From NCBI GenBank assembly GCA_022565395.1, contig JAIUMV010000024.1, forward strand, positions 1 to 57,117: 57,117 bases of DNA, written 5' to 3'. A model generated the notes under the pieces. The model was given only the letters and a program-made list of their open reading frames with translations. It ran no database searches and had not been told where the DNA came from. Shown here in pieces: positions 26,828 to 37,282 of the stretch. Positions within the stretch are counted from its first letter, which is position 1, and each line of letters begins with the position of its first letter. The position numbers and the translations under genes are program-made. The stretch is from Marinobacter sp. GTDB lineage: Bacteria; Pseudomonadota; Gammaproteobacteria; Pseudomonadales; Oleiphilaceae.

Positions 26828-27774
26828 CGTCTGGCGGGTCCCTGCTGCCAGCGCTCCAGCAACCAGCGTGCGGCACGGTCCGCTTCCCACAGGCTGTTGC
26901 TCGGCTCATGGCCGGTGTGTTGCATGACCTGGCGGTGGTCGTCCAGCGTGTGGGCCATATTCTGGTTGACCAGTTGCCTGATGCCCTGGCTGACACGCTC
27001 TGATTTGCCAGCGGGCAGATTGAAAAGGCCTGTGGGCACACCGCTGGTAACCGACTCATACACCATGGAGGCACTGTCCGGAGTCACCCAGACGGCACGG
27101 CTATCACTGAGGGTGTGGGCATGCCACTGGCTGTGGGTATCCCGGTAGTCCACCAGCTTGAAGCGGGGACTGGCCAAGGGCTGTATGGCCCGCAGGGTTG
27201 ACTCCGGCGTGCGGCGGCTGGTTGATATCACCCACTGCCACTCGGGGTAATGGTCTCGCAGCAGCTGCAGCTGGTGCACCAGGTCGGCTTCGTCCCATTG
27301 ATAATGGCGGGATGGCCCCCCCAGCAGTACCAGCGCCTGCCGCTTGTCAGTCAGCCGCGCCAGCGGCGCCACGGCATTGAGCACCCCGGTGGTAATCAGC
27401 AGGTTAGGCCCGGGTTTGGGGGTGTCGTGCGCGGGGATAATGCAGGCATCCATCCAACGTTGGGGGAAGGACGGTCGCATGAGCACCACCTTCATAGCGG
27501 GCTGACGTCGCAGGGCTTCCATCAGCCGGTGTGTGCTCTGACCCGCAGCGATGATCAGGTCAGGCTGCGCAAACTCCTCTGGCACATCCAGCGATGCGGG
27601 CCGGCGCCCCAGCATGGCATGCAAACGCCCCACCGCAACTTCGCGGCAGTCGATCCACCAGCTTTTTGCCGCGGCATGGGTTTTCAGCCGGTTTGCCAGA
27701 CCGCGCAGTTGCGATTTGTGGCCAGGTTTTTCGTCGGTCAGTAGCCAGATGATGGGGCGTGTAGAATCGCGCAT
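26824..27774 (-). CDS. Mitochondrial-fission ELM1-like protein (GT-B-like)
   Basis: 316 aa matching the PF06258 family: WLLTDEKPGHKSQLRGLANRL at the start, PDLIIAAGQSTHRLMEAL, LLGGPSRHYQWDEADL in the middle, and TPDSASMVYESVTSGVPTGLF near residue 240-260. Despite the family name, bacterial members sit in LPS or cell-surface loci and resemble GT-B glycosyltransferases. MRDSTRPIIWLL was chosen as start, 2 bp after the upstream stop. A sugar-transfer role in the core is an inference. Confidence 0.8.
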   Translation of the reverse strand: MRDSTRPIIWLLTDEKPGHKSQLRGLANRLKTHAAAKSWWIDCREVAVGRLHAMLGRRPASLDVPEEFAQPDLIIAAGQSTHRLMEALRRQPAMKVVLMRPSFPQRWMDACIIPAHDTPKPGPNLLITTGVLNAVAPLARLTDKRQALVLLGGPSRHYQWDEADLVHQLQLLRDHYPEWQWVISTSRRTPESTLRAIQPLASPRFKLVDYRDTHSQWHAHTLSDSRAVWVTPDSASMVYESVTSGVPTGLFNLPAGKSERVSQGIRQLVNQNMAHTLDDHRQVMQHTGHEPSNSLWEADRAARWLLERWQQGPARR

Positions 27775-27776
27775 GA

Positions 27777-28712
27777 TCAGGGTTTCCGATAAAGGTCTGG
27801 GTCGTCCGGGTGGGGGCGGGTTTTGAACCGCCGATGCATCCACAGGTACTGGTCCGGGTGTTTACGGACCTCCGCTTCAATAACACTGTTGGTCAGGGTG
27901 GCATCGGCCAGATCATCGCCGCTGGGGAGGCTGTCCAAAGCGGGATGAAAGTAAATGTCGTAACCCGGCGCACCGGAGCGGCGAAAATGGCTGAAGGGTA
28001 TCACGGTACAGCCACTACGTTCAGCAATGCGTCCGGTGGTGGTGATGGTGGCGGTGGGAATGCCGAAGAAAGGGGCGAACTCGCTGTTGCGGCGGCCATA
28101 GTCCTGGTCGGTGGCATACCAGACCACACGGTTTGCTTGCAGGCGCTTGAACAGGCCGCGCAGGTCTTTGCTGCCGAGGGCGACGCCATAGCGTTTTTCC
28201 CGTGCCCGGGTCATCACCGCGTTTAGCAGGGGGTTATTGTGATCCCGCTGCATCACGTCGGCATCGATATAAAGAGACGCCAGGCTGCCCCCCAGATCCA
28301 GGGTACTGTAATGGCCTCCCAGCAGCAGTACACCTTTGCCTTTTTGCAGTGCTGCTTCCAGGTGCTCCAGCCCATGTACCCGGGTGATGGTCTGGAATCT
28401 TCGTGGATCACGGAACCAGGCGAGTCCTACCTCCATCAGCCCTATCCCGTTGGCCTGGAAGCTTTGCCGCACCAGTGCCTGTTGTGCCGCCGGCGAAAGG
28501 TCCGGGAAGCACAGGCGAATATTGACTTCGGTGATATGACGACGGCGGGGAATCAGCCGGTAGGCCGCGCTGCCTAACGCCCGGCCAAGCCACCATTGCA
28601 GACGCAGGGGCAGGTGGGCCATCAGCCACACAAGACCAACCCCCAGCCAGGTTGGCCACCAGCGGGGGTGCAGGTAATCCCTGTAGCGTGTGCTTTTGCG
28701 GGGCTTCTTCAC
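27777..28712 (-). CDS. Lipid A late acyltransferase (LpxL/LpxP-type), second copy
   Basis: 311 aa, probably the first gene of the minus-strand LPS operon. The H-x4-D motif is HYSTLD in LLLGGHYSTLDLGG (about residue 133-138). ATDQDYGRRNSEFAPFFGIPTATITTTGRIA is the conserved central block and YLWMHRRFKTRP the C-terminus. It is closer to the E. coli LpxL/LpxP pattern than the other copy. The start is GTG. Having two different acyltransferases fits a hexa-acylated lipid A, one adding each secondary chain. Confidence 0.92.
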   Translation of the reverse strand: MKKPRKSTRYRDYLHPRWWPTWLGVGLVWLMAHLPLRLQWWLGRALGSAAYRLIPRRRHITEVNIRLCFPDLSPAAQQALVRQSFQANGIGLMEVGLAWFRDPRRFQTITRVHGLEHLEAALQKGKGVLLLGGHYSTLDLGGSLASLYIDADVMQRDHNNPLLNAVMTRAREKRYGVALGSKDLRGLFKRLQANRVVWYATDQDYGRRNSEFAPFFGIPTATITTTGRIAERSGCTVIPFSHFRRSGAPGYDIYFHPALDSLPSGDDLADATLTNSVIEAEVRKHPDQYLWMHRRFKTRPHPDDPDLYRKP

Positions 28713-28906
28713 GTTACATCAGTTCCCGGGCTTAGACATGCCTCTGGCGGGGGAAGCCTCCCAGCCAGACGGTTAGAGAGCAAGAGTGTAGCAGCGGATA
28801 GGCTGGAAGTTTAACAGTCGGTGCGTTGTTTCGGCAGCCTTGTTGTTATTCCGCTAGAATAACCCGCCACATGACTGACCGCCCTTTGTCCCGTGATGGA
28901 GTCCCC

Positions 28907-30160
28907 ATGCTGAGAGCTCTCTATTCCCTGTTCTTCCGGCTGGCGCTGCCCCTGGTGTTGCTGCGTCTGTGGTGGCAGGGGCGGCAGTCGCCGGATACCT
29001 GGGCCAACTGGCAGCAGCGACTGGGGTATGTGAAGCTACCGGAACAACCGTTGATCTGGGTGCATGCGGTTTCCGTGGGGGAAACCATTGCGGCGGCCCC
29101 TCTGGTGAATCAGTTGCTGGAGCGCAAGCCGGATGTGCCTATTCTGATGACCGCCATGACCGCGACGGGCCAGGCGCGGGCCCGGGCCCTCTTTGGTGAC
29201 CGGGTACTTTATGCCTATTCGCCTTATGATACGCCGGGCTCGGTCAAACGCTGGCTGCGGCGGGTAAGGCCGAGAGCGTTGGTGATTATGGAGACCGAGC
29301 TGTGGCCTAACATGATCGCCATGACCCACCGCCAGCAGGTGCCCATCTTTCTGATCAATGCCCGCCTCTCGGAGCGCTCAGCTCGCGGCTACCAGCGTGT
29401 ACGCAGTCTGGCGCAGGGATTGGTGCAGTCATTGACCTGGATTGCCGCCCAGGCCCCCGATGATGCCCGGCGCTTCGTTGATATAGGTGCGCCCCAGGGC
29501 ATAGTGTCGGTCACCGGCAGTGTGAAATACGACATTGACGTCAGTGCGGAACAGCGGGCAGAGGCTGCGGCGCTGCGGGTACAGTTTGGTCAGCGACCGG
29601 TCTGGATTGCTGCCAGCACCCATCAGGGGGAGGATGAACAGCTGCTGCAGGCACACCGGCTTGTGCTCGCCCGGCATCCGTCAGCCCTGCTGATCCTGGT
29701 GCCCCGTCACCCGGAACGTTTTGACGATGTAGCGATCTTGATTCAGCAGCAGGGCTTCAACCTGGCGCGGCGTGCTGCGGGCGACGAGCCTCGGGCGGCA
29801 GAGGTGTACCTGGCGGATACCATGGGTGAACTGATGCTGCTTTACGGGGTGGCTGACCTGGCCTTTGTGGGCGGTTCGATGATTGAGCGGGGCGGGCACA
29901 ATCCGCTGGAGCCTGCGGCCTGGGCACTGCCTGTACTCACGGGGCCCCACGTCTTTAACTTCGAGACCATCTACGGTGCGCTTTCTGCCGGGCAGGGTTG
30001 TGTGGAAATAACGGATGCGGGGAGTCTTGCGGAAGCGGTAACGGACTTGCTGGATAACCCTGAAAAAGGCGCTGCGATTGGCAGGCGCGCGCGTGCGGTG
30101 GTAGATGCTAACCGGGGGGCGCTGGCGGAAGTGGTTGAGGGTATCGTCAGCCGCGTGTGA
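28907..30160 (+). CDS. waaA: 3-deoxy-D-manno-octulosonic acid transferase
   Basis: Transfers KDO from CMP-KDO to lipid IVA at the inner membrane (GT30). It is 417 aa. A single N-terminal anchor (about residues 5-22) precedes the catalytic domains. VHAVSVGETIAAAPL with the catalytic Glu, IMETELWPN (about 126-134) and FVGGSMIERGGHNPLEPAAWALPV (about 322-345) are signatures. MLRALYSLFFRLALPLVLLRL was chosen as start, with TGGAG upstream, rather than an ATG 27 codons earlier. Whether it is mono- or bifunctional is not clear; kdkA in the same locus favours one KDO. Confidence 0.96.
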   Translation: MLRALYSLFFRLALPLVLLRLWWQGRQSPDTWANWQQRLGYVKLPEQPLIWVHAVSVGETIAAAPLVNQLLERKPDVPILMTAMTATGQARARALFGDRVLYAYSPYDTPGSVKRWLRRVRPRALVIMETELWPNMIAMTHRQQVPIFLINARLSERSARGYQRVRSLAQGLVQSLTWIAAQAPDDARRFVDIGAPQGIVSVTGSVKYDIDVSAEQRAEAAALRVQFGQRPVWIAASTHQGEDEQLLQAHRLVLARHPSALLILVPRHPERFDDVAILIQQQGFNLARRAAGDEPRAAEVYLADTMGELMLLYGVADLAFVGGSMIERGGHNPLEPAAWALPVLTGPHVFNFETIYGALSAGQGCVEITDAGSLAEAVTDLLDNPEKGAAIGRRARAVVDANRGALAEVVEGIVSRV

Positions 30161-30189
30161 CGACATCGGGCATGATCAGGCAGAGGGGG

Positions 30190-30214
30190 GAGGGCCGCGA
30201 CATCGCGGGCCCTC
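30190..30214. other. GC-rich stem-loop between convergent waaA and tolC
   Basis: GAGGGCCGCGA pairs with TCGCGGGCCCTC with one bulged G and a 2-nt loop. It lies in the 67-bp gap between the two stop codons. There is no U-run, so it is at best a non-canonical terminator for both genes. Confidence 0.45.
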
Positions 30215-30227
30215 CGGTTCCGGTTGG

Positions 30228-31604
30228 TTATCTTACGACAGCACCAATATTGTCATCTTCGCTGGCCAGCGCCTCGATACCTGGCGCCGTGGCGCTGATC
30301 CACTGGTTCAGGTCCATCAGATCCTGTGGGCTCAGTGTGCCTGCTGCCTGCTTCAGGCGCAGGGTGTTGATGACGTAGTCATAGCGAGCATCGGCGTAAT
30401 CCCGCAGGGCAACGTAGTAATTCCGCTCGGCTTCCAGCACTTCCACGATATTACGGGTGCCCACCTCGTAACCAGCTCGGGTGGCGTCCAATGCGCTGCG
30501 ACGAGATATGATGGTTTGCTCCAGCGCAGACACAGCTTCGATGTTAGTGTTGACGGAGCGGAACAGGCTGCGGGTATTCACCCTGACATCGCGGCGGGTG
30601 GTTTCCAGACTTTCCATCGCTACATCCACCAGCGAGCGTTGCTGCCGCACACCGGCCTGGGTGCCGCCACCTGCGTAGAGGGGGACATTGAGTGACAGGG
30701 CCAAGGTGGTATCTTCAATACGGCGGTCGTTGTTGCCGGGGCCCATCTGGTTGGCAAAACCGTCGGTGTCCTGCCAGGCATAACGAGCACTCAGGTCCAG
30801 TGTCGGATAGTGACCGCTGCGCGCCACTTTGAACCGGGATTCGTTCACCCGCAGCTCGGCGTTGGCGGCCTGAATCTGCCAGTTCTGCTCTAGCGCCGTC
30901 TGTTCCCAGGCGGAAACGTCCAGGGGTTCAGGGCGGGCGAGGGGGAAGTCCTGCTGCAGGTTGTGTACCCGCTCATGATACTCACCGGTCAGACGGGCCA
31001 GTTGCTCCCTGGCAATATCCAGCTCGTTCTCGGCCGAAATGCGTTGGGTGGTGGTGGCATCAAAGGTGGCCCGGGCCTCAAAGACTTCGGTGATGGCTAT
31101 CAGGCCCACATCATAACGCTCCTGCGCCTGCTCATACTGGCGTTTGAACGCGGTTTCTGCGGCGCGGGTGGTGGTCAGTGCATCACCTGCCCGCAACACA
31201 TTGAAATAGGCGGTGGCCACATTCAGAATCAGCTGCTGCTGGGCCAGGCTGTACTCGGCGCGCGCCTTTTCACTTTGGTCCTTGCTCGCTGCAAAGCCAA
31301 ACCAGGCGTCAGCGCGAAACAGGGGTTGGGTCAACTGCACACCGTAACTGTAGCTTTTGAAGGAGTCAGACAGCGGGCCTGCTGAGCGGTCAGTGTGAGC
31401 CGCTTCGCCAAAGGCGTTGATTCTTGGCAGCAGGTTGCTGCGGCTGACATCACTGCCTGCCAGCTGGGCATTCAGGCTGGCGCGCGCGGTGGCAATGCCG
31501 GAGTCATAGGACAGTGCCCGCTCGTAGACCTCCATCAGGTCAATGGCCAGTGCAGGTTGTGCGGCCAGCAGGCCGATCATTCCGGATAACAGAGTTTTCT
31601 TCAT
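30228..31604 (-). CDS. tolC: TolC family outer-membrane channel protein
   Basis: Trimeric outer-membrane/periplasmic tunnel used by type I secretion and tripartite efflux pumps. It is 458 aa. Signal peptide MKKTLLSGMIGLLAAQPALA (cleavage after residue 20). Two OEP repeats follow: the first with YSYGVQLTQPLFRADAW and YFNVLRAGDAL, the second with LDLSARYAWQD, LSLNVPLYAGG and GYEVGTRNIVEVLEAERN, the paired beta-barrel strands and long helices of TolC. The closest in kind is TolC itself rather than an RND-specific OprM-type lipoprotein, because no lipobox cysteine is present. Convergent with waaA, divergent from thiC. Confidence 0.93.
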   Translation of the reverse strand: MKKTLLSGMIGLLAAQPALAIDLMEVYERALSYDSGIATARASLNAQLAGSDVSRSNLLPRINAFGEAAHTDRSAGPLSDSFKSYSYGVQLTQPLFRADAWFGFAASKDQSEKARAEYSLAQQQLILNVATAYFNVLRAGDALTTTRAAETAFKRQYEQAQERYDVGLIAITEVFEARATFDATTTQRISAENELDIAREQLARLTGEYHERVHNLQQDFPLARPEPLDVSAWEQTALEQNWQIQAANAELRVNESRFKVARSGHYPTLDLSARYAWQDTDGFANQMGPGNNDRRIEDTTLALSLNVPLYAGGGTQAGVRQQRSLVDVAMESLETTRRDVRVNTRSLFRSVNTNIEAVSALEQTIISRRSALDATRAGYEVGTRNIVEVLEAERNYYVALRDYADARYDYVINTLRLKQAAGTLSPQDLMDLNQWISATAPGIEALASEDDNIGAVVR

Positions 31605-31755
31605 GGTGACTCCGTGTACATTGATTGTAGGCGCTGGTCGGCGGGCTGTAATCCCTCGACAGCCAGAGCAGGGGGCCGAAGCAAAGCCGCATTATGGCTA
31701 AAAAATCAACGCACCTCTACACTTGCAGTATGCACCTGGTTTGCGTCCTGATCCC

Positions 31756-31799
31756 TTGTTGTGACCGTCAGAAAAAGGGCGTATTGTTGTGACCATAAT
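31756..31799 (+). promoter_or_regulatory. Putative thiC promoter with an 11-bp direct repeat
   Basis: TTGTTGTGACC occurs twice, at 31756-31766 and 31784-31794. TTGTGA (31759-31764) and TATTGT (31782-31787) are separated by 17 bp and match the -35/-10 consensus at 4 of 6 positions each; CATAAT at 31794 is an alternative -10. The expected start lies just before the riboswitch. Upstream, 31605-31755 holds presumably the tolC promoter, with nothing else recognised. Confidence 0.4.
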
Positions 31800-31802
31800 C
31801 GC

Positions 31803-33891
<2,089 letters not shown>

Positions 33892-34050
33892 GTCTGGAGT
33901 ACTTGATCTCCCGGCCTGTTGACTGGCTGCGTTGAGCCGGGGTGCTGGCTTTGTTCAGACAGCGACGCGCGACGTCCCACTGCGTCTCGGGTCAGCCCTC
34001 CAGCTCATCTATCATGCATTCTCTCCGCGGACGGCACCCGGTTTGGCTGG

Positions 34051-34159
34051 GCGTGTCGGGCAGGGCCTTCAAAAACTGTGCGGAGCCAGGGATGGCGGAG
34101 CCCAAGCGTCACACGGATGTACCGAAGGAGCGTGTTTTTGGCGGCCCTGCCCGACATGC
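34051..34159. repeat. MITE-like inverted repeat between thiC and nudF
   Basis: A 26-bp left arm (34051-34076, core TGTCGGGCAGGGCC) matches the reverse complement of a right arm (34134-34159, core GGCCCTGCCCGACA) with three mismatches, around a 57-bp centre. The centre contains GGAGCCAGGGATGGCGGAGC, itself a partial direct repeat. No credible coding frame is present. The size and symmetry suggest a non-autonomous intergenic repeat. No second copy was seen in this window. The rest of the 388-bp gap (33892-34279) holds the palindrome at 34207 and nothing else I can name. Confidence 0.55.
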
Positions 34160-34206
34160 CCACACGCCACGTTTTAAGGCTGGCGTCTGAATCGTCTTGC
34201 CATGTC

Positions 34207-34227
34207 CGGTGCAAGTCACTTGCACCG
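34207..34227. promoter_or_regulatory. Perfect palindrome upstream of nudF
   Basis: CGGTGCAAG-TCA-CTTGCACCG has 9-bp perfect arms and lies about 50 bp before the nudF start. It could be an operator or a leader hairpin; there is no U-run. Confidence 0.35.
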
Positions 34228-34279
34228 AAGCAATCCCAAAGGCTATCGTTTCAAACCATACACCTAACCGGAAGTATTG

Positions 34280-34900
34280 ATGCCGAAACCGTTCCAGTTC
34301 AACGCCAGCGATGTCAAAGTCGATAAATGCGAAACCGTCTTCCAGGGCTTCTTCCGTATGGACAAGCTTTGGCTGAGTCACCCCCGTTTCGACGGGGGCA
34401 CCATGCCGACCTATACCCGTGAGCTGTTCCTCCGCGGCGATGCTACCTGCGTACTGCCCTACGATCCCGTGCGGGATGAGGTGGTGTTGCTGGAGCAGTT
34501 TCGACCCGGTGCCCTGGGGCGCGAGCAGTCGCCCTGGCTGCTGGAGCTGGTAGCCGGCATGAATGAGCCCGGCGAGGTGCCGGAAGAGGTGGCCCGGCGG
34601 GAAGCTGAGGAGGAGGCCGGGCTGGCTTTCAGTCGGCTGGAAAAAATCTGTGATTATCTGGTCTCCCCCGGCGGCACCACGGAAATGGTCCATTTGTTCG
34701 GGGGCTGCGTCAGTACCGAAGGTGCGGGCGGGGTTTTTGGACTGGATCACGAAAATGAAGATATTCTTTGTCACGTCTTTGCGGCTGATGAAGCCATCCG
34801 TATGATCAAGGATGGACGCATCAATAATGCCGCTGCCATCATAGCCCTGCAGTGGCTCGCGCTGAACCGGCCGAGGTTGCGTCAGGAGTGGTTGTTGTAA
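34280..34900 (+). CDS. nudF: ADP-ribose pyrophosphatase (Nudix)
   Basis: Hydrolyses ADP-ribose to AMP and ribose 5-phosphate. It is 206 aa. The Nudix box runs from GMNEPGEVPEEVARR to EAEEEAGL (about residues 92-114) and has all the G-x5-E-x7-RE-x2-EE-x-G residues. ELVAGM before it and the acidic C-terminal loop are as in NudF. The ATG at 34280 was chosen with GGAAG upstream. First gene of a nudF-DUF1249-cpdA-yqiA run known from Pseudomonas and E. coli-type genomes. Confidence 0.92.
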   Translation: MPKPFQFNASDVKVDKCETVFQGFFRMDKLWLSHPRFDGGTMPTYTRELFLRGDATCVLPYDPVRDEVVLLEQFRPGALGREQSPWLLELVAGMNEPGEVPEEVARREAEEEAGLAFSRLEKICDYLVSPGGTTEMVHLFGGCVSTEGAGGVFGLDHENEDILCHVFAADEAIRMIKDGRINNAAAIIALQWLALNRPRLRQEWLL

Positions 34901-35403
34901 TGGCATTGAAAGACTGGGTCAAACGCTCGAAACCCTATGTGCCCGACCTGGGTCGGTTGGGCGCTTTGGGCGAAGGCAATTACCTGCGATTGCAGCGCTT
35001 GCGTCAACTGGCGCAAGGCGAAGGCGGCACGGTGGATATCGAGCTGCATGGGCGTGGTCAGTACTTTGGTCGGGTCCGCATTCAGGTATTGCAAGTGTCC
35101 CGGTACACGGAAACTGTCTTGCTGGAGCAGGTGCACAATGGTGGGCGCTGGCTCAATAACCCGGCCATGACGGTGCGCGTGTACCATGATGCCACCATGG
35201 CTGAGGTTGTCAGCTGCTATCGTAATCGTCAGATTGCGCCGGTAAATGACTACCCCAATCGGTACATGCATCATCCGGACGAGAAAACCCAGATCAATGC
35301 CTTTCTGGCGGACTGGCTGGACTTCTGTCTTCGCTTTGGCCATGCCCCTGTGGAGCAGGCCAGCTGGCTGGTGCCCGGTACGCCTGAACCTGATGCCTCC
35401 TAG
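34900..35403 (+). CDS. DUF1249 family protein (YqiB-like)
   Basis: 167 aa with no signal peptide. The start MALKDWVKRSKPYVPDLGRLGALGEGNYLRL is the family N-terminus and overlaps the nudF stop by one base (TAATG). VRVYHDATMAEVVSCYRNRQI and YPNRYMHHPDEKTQINAFLADWLDFCL are the conserved C-terminal blocks. In E. coli, yqiB sits between nudF and cpdA as here. Function unknown; the strict neighbourhood hints at a link to nucleotide metabolism or signalling. Confidence 0.87.
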   Translation: MALKDWVKRSKPYVPDLGRLGALGEGNYLRLQRLRQLAQGEGGTVDIELHGRGQYFGRVRIQVLQVSRYTETVLLEQVHNGGRWLNNPAMTVRVYHDATMAEVVSCYRNRQIAPVNDYPNRYMHHPDEKTQINAFLADWLDFCLRFGHAPVEQASWLVPGTPEPDAS

Positions 35404-35421
35404 CGGAAGCCTTTGATGTGA

Positions 35422-36237
35422 ATGGGTGTTATGACAGTTAGCGATCCAGGAAGCCCGTTGCGGGTGTTGCAGCTTACCGACCCCCATCTGATGGCGGACC
35501 CGTCGGGTGCACTGCTGGGCGTTAACACCCGCGACAGCCTGGACGCCGTTATCGCTCACATCAAGCAGAGCCGGATCGCTCCTGATCTGATTTTGGCCAC
35601 CGGCGATCTGGCACAGGATGGTTCCCCTGAGGCCTATCAGGTGCTCAGGCAAAAACTGCAGCAGTTCGATTGTCCCGCGCTCTGGATTCCCGGAAATCAT
35701 GATAACGCCAGCCATTTACGGGCAGCAGTGGCAGGCACGCCTGCGGATCAGCGCAGCCTGGTGATGGGGGGCTGGCTGTTTGTTCTGCTGGATTCTGCCG
35801 TGCCGGGCAAGGTTTATGGCGAGTTGGCAGCAACCGAGCTGGCGTTTCTGCAGGCACAGCTGGCGGCGCACCCCGGGCTGCCAACCCTGGTGGCTCTGCA
35901 CCATCACCCAGTGGACATTGGCAGTGACTGGATGGCCAGGATCGGGCTGCGTCAACCTGAGCGCTTGTGGGCCGCCCTTGGTCAGTCGCCGCAGGTGCGG
36001 GTGCTGTTGTGGGGACATATCCATCAGGAGTGGGATACCCTTCAGGGTACAATGCGTCTGCTGGCCACCCCTTCCACCTGTATTCAGTTCACATCCGGAT
36101 CACGGCGATTTGCCGTGGAGGATATCGCGCCCGGTTACCGTTGGCTGGATCTGTACCCGGATGGTAGCCTGCAGACCCGTGTAGAGCGCGCTACGGAGTT
36201 TCGTTTTGAACTCGATTCAGACAGTACCGGTTACTGA
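35422..36237 (+). CDS. cpdA: 3',5'-cyclic AMP phosphodiesterase
   Basis: Calcineurin-like metallophosphoesterase that degrades cAMP. It is 271 aa. The metal-binding motifs appear in order: LTDPHL (18-23), ATGDLAQDG, PGNHDN (about 90-95), LHHHPV and LWGHIHQEW (about 196-204). The ATG at 35422 is about 12 bp from GGAAG; a second ATG three codons later is possible. Its 3' end overlaps the yqiA start by 32 bp. Confidence 0.92.
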   Translation: MGVMTVSDPGSPLRVLQLTDPHLMADPSGALLGVNTRDSLDAVIAHIKQSRIAPDLILATGDLAQDGSPEAYQVLRQKLQQFDCPALWIPGNHDNASHLRAAVAGTPADQRSLVMGGWLFVLLDSAVPGKVYGELAATELAFLQAQLAAHPGLPTLVALHHHPVDIGSDWMARIGLRQPERLWAALGQSPQVRVLLWGHIHQEWDTLQGTMRLLATPSTCIQFTSGSRRFAVEDIAPGYRWLDLYPDGSLQTRVERATEFRFELDSDSTGY

Positions 36238-36847
36238 ACCCTCTCCCGTGCCGGGTGTTGATGACCGGCCGGTACTCCTTTATCTGCATGGCTTCAACAG
36301 CTCTCCCAAGTCGCAGAAAGCCAATGAGTTACGTAGCTGGCTGGCCACTGGAAACTGGCCGCTTGACCTGCAGGTACCGCAGCTGGGGTTTGATCCGCAG
36401 CAGGCGCTGGCGGTGGCTGCTAGCGCCATTGCGGCTGCCGGTCCCAGAATCAAAGGTATTGTGGGTAGCTCACTGGGCGGTTACTACGCAGCGGTGCTGA
36501 GTCATCGTTTTGGCCTGCCCGCTGCGTTGGTGAATCCAGCGGTGTACCCCTATCGACTGCTGCGAGACTATCTCGGGCCTCAGCATAACCCCTACAGTGG
36601 CGAACACTACACCCTGACGGAAGCGCATGTGGCGGCGCTGGAGGCGATGGACCCGGGCGAGCCTGATGATCCGGGGCGACTGCTCCTGTTGCTGCAAACC
36701 GGCGATGAAACCCTGGATTACCGGCAAGCCCTGGCTCGATATCCTGCATCACCGGCCTGGATTCAGGCTGGCGGTGACCACCGCTTCCAGCATTTTGAGC
36801 GTGTGCTGCCGGCGATTATGGCCTTTCTGGGCTTTTCATCTCGCTGA
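36206..36847 (+). CDS. yqiA: YqiA/YcfP family alpha/beta-fold esterase
   Basis: 213 aa small alpha/beta hydrolase. YLHGFNSSPKSQKANEL (26-42), the nucleophile elbow GSSLGGYYA (Ser88 region), LLLLQTGDETLDYRQA with the acid, and GGDHRFQHFE with the catalytic His are all present. The TTG start inside cpdA is tentative; a GTG 14 codons further in is the alternative and would remove most of the overlap. In pseudomonads parE usually follows; here gcvH does. Confidence 0.87.
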   Translation: MNSIQTVPVTEPSPVPGVDDRPVLLYLHGFNSSPKSQKANELRSWLATGNWPLDLQVPQLGFDPQQALAVAASAIAAAGPRIKGIVGSSLGGYYAAVLSHRFGLPAALVNPAVYPYRLLRDYLGPQHNPYSGEHYTLTEAHVAALEAMDPGEPDDPGRLLLLLQTGDETLDYRQALARYPASPAWIQAGGDHRFQHFERVLPAIMAFLGFSSR

Positions 36848-36889
36848 CATGGGTTAAACTGCGCGGAAAGTTCACCGAGGAAAACAATC

Positions 36890-37282
36890 ATGAGCGACAT
36901 ACCTGCCAACCTGCGTTATATCGACACTCACCAATGGGTGCGGCTGGAAGGCGACGGCACAGCGACTGTAGGCATCACTGACTTTGCCCAGGAGCAACTG
37001 GGTGATGTGGTCTACATCGGCTTGCCTGAGCTGGGCGCGGAAGTCCGCGGTGGTGAGGAAGCCGGTGTGGCGGAGTCCGTCAAATCCGCCTCTGATGTCT
37101 TCAGCCCGGTGACCGGGGAAGTGATCGCCATCAATGAGAGCCTCGAGGATGAGCCCGAAAAGGTGAACGAAGACCCCTATGGCGAAGGCTGGCTGTTTCA
37201 GGTGCGTCTGGCAGACCCCGGTGAGCTGGACGGCCTGCTGGATGATGAAGCCTATGCCGAGCTGGTGGCTCAGGAATCCTGA
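36890..37282 (+). CDS. gcvH: Glycine cleavage system H protein
   Basis: Lipoyl carrier that shuttles the aminomethyl group between GcvP, GcvT and Lpd. It is 130 aa. The lipoylated lysine is Lys65 in AESVKSASD; THQWVRLEGD and GEGWLFQVRL flank the domain. GAGGAAAA precedes the ATG. No gcvT or gcvP gene is in the window, so the H protein is encoded apart from the rest. Its last 13 bp overlap the convergent HDOD gene. Confidence 0.97.
   Translation: MSDIPANLRYIDTHQWVRLEGDGTATVGITDFAQEQLGDVVYIGLPELGAEVRGGEEAGVAESVKSASDVFSPVTGEVIAINESLEDEPEKVNEDPYGEGWLFQVRLADPGELDGLLDDEAYAELVAQES

Noticed and set aside
15045-28712. Prophage or integrative island as explanation of the LPS region
   Set aside because: No integrase, attachment repeats or tRNA were found; only the 17.8-20.1 kb part has unusual composition, and flanking genes belong to a normal core locus.
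34005-34214. 69-codon frame within the MITE-like repeat region
   Set aside because: It spans both arms of an inverted repeat and has no conserved motif or ribosome-binding site.
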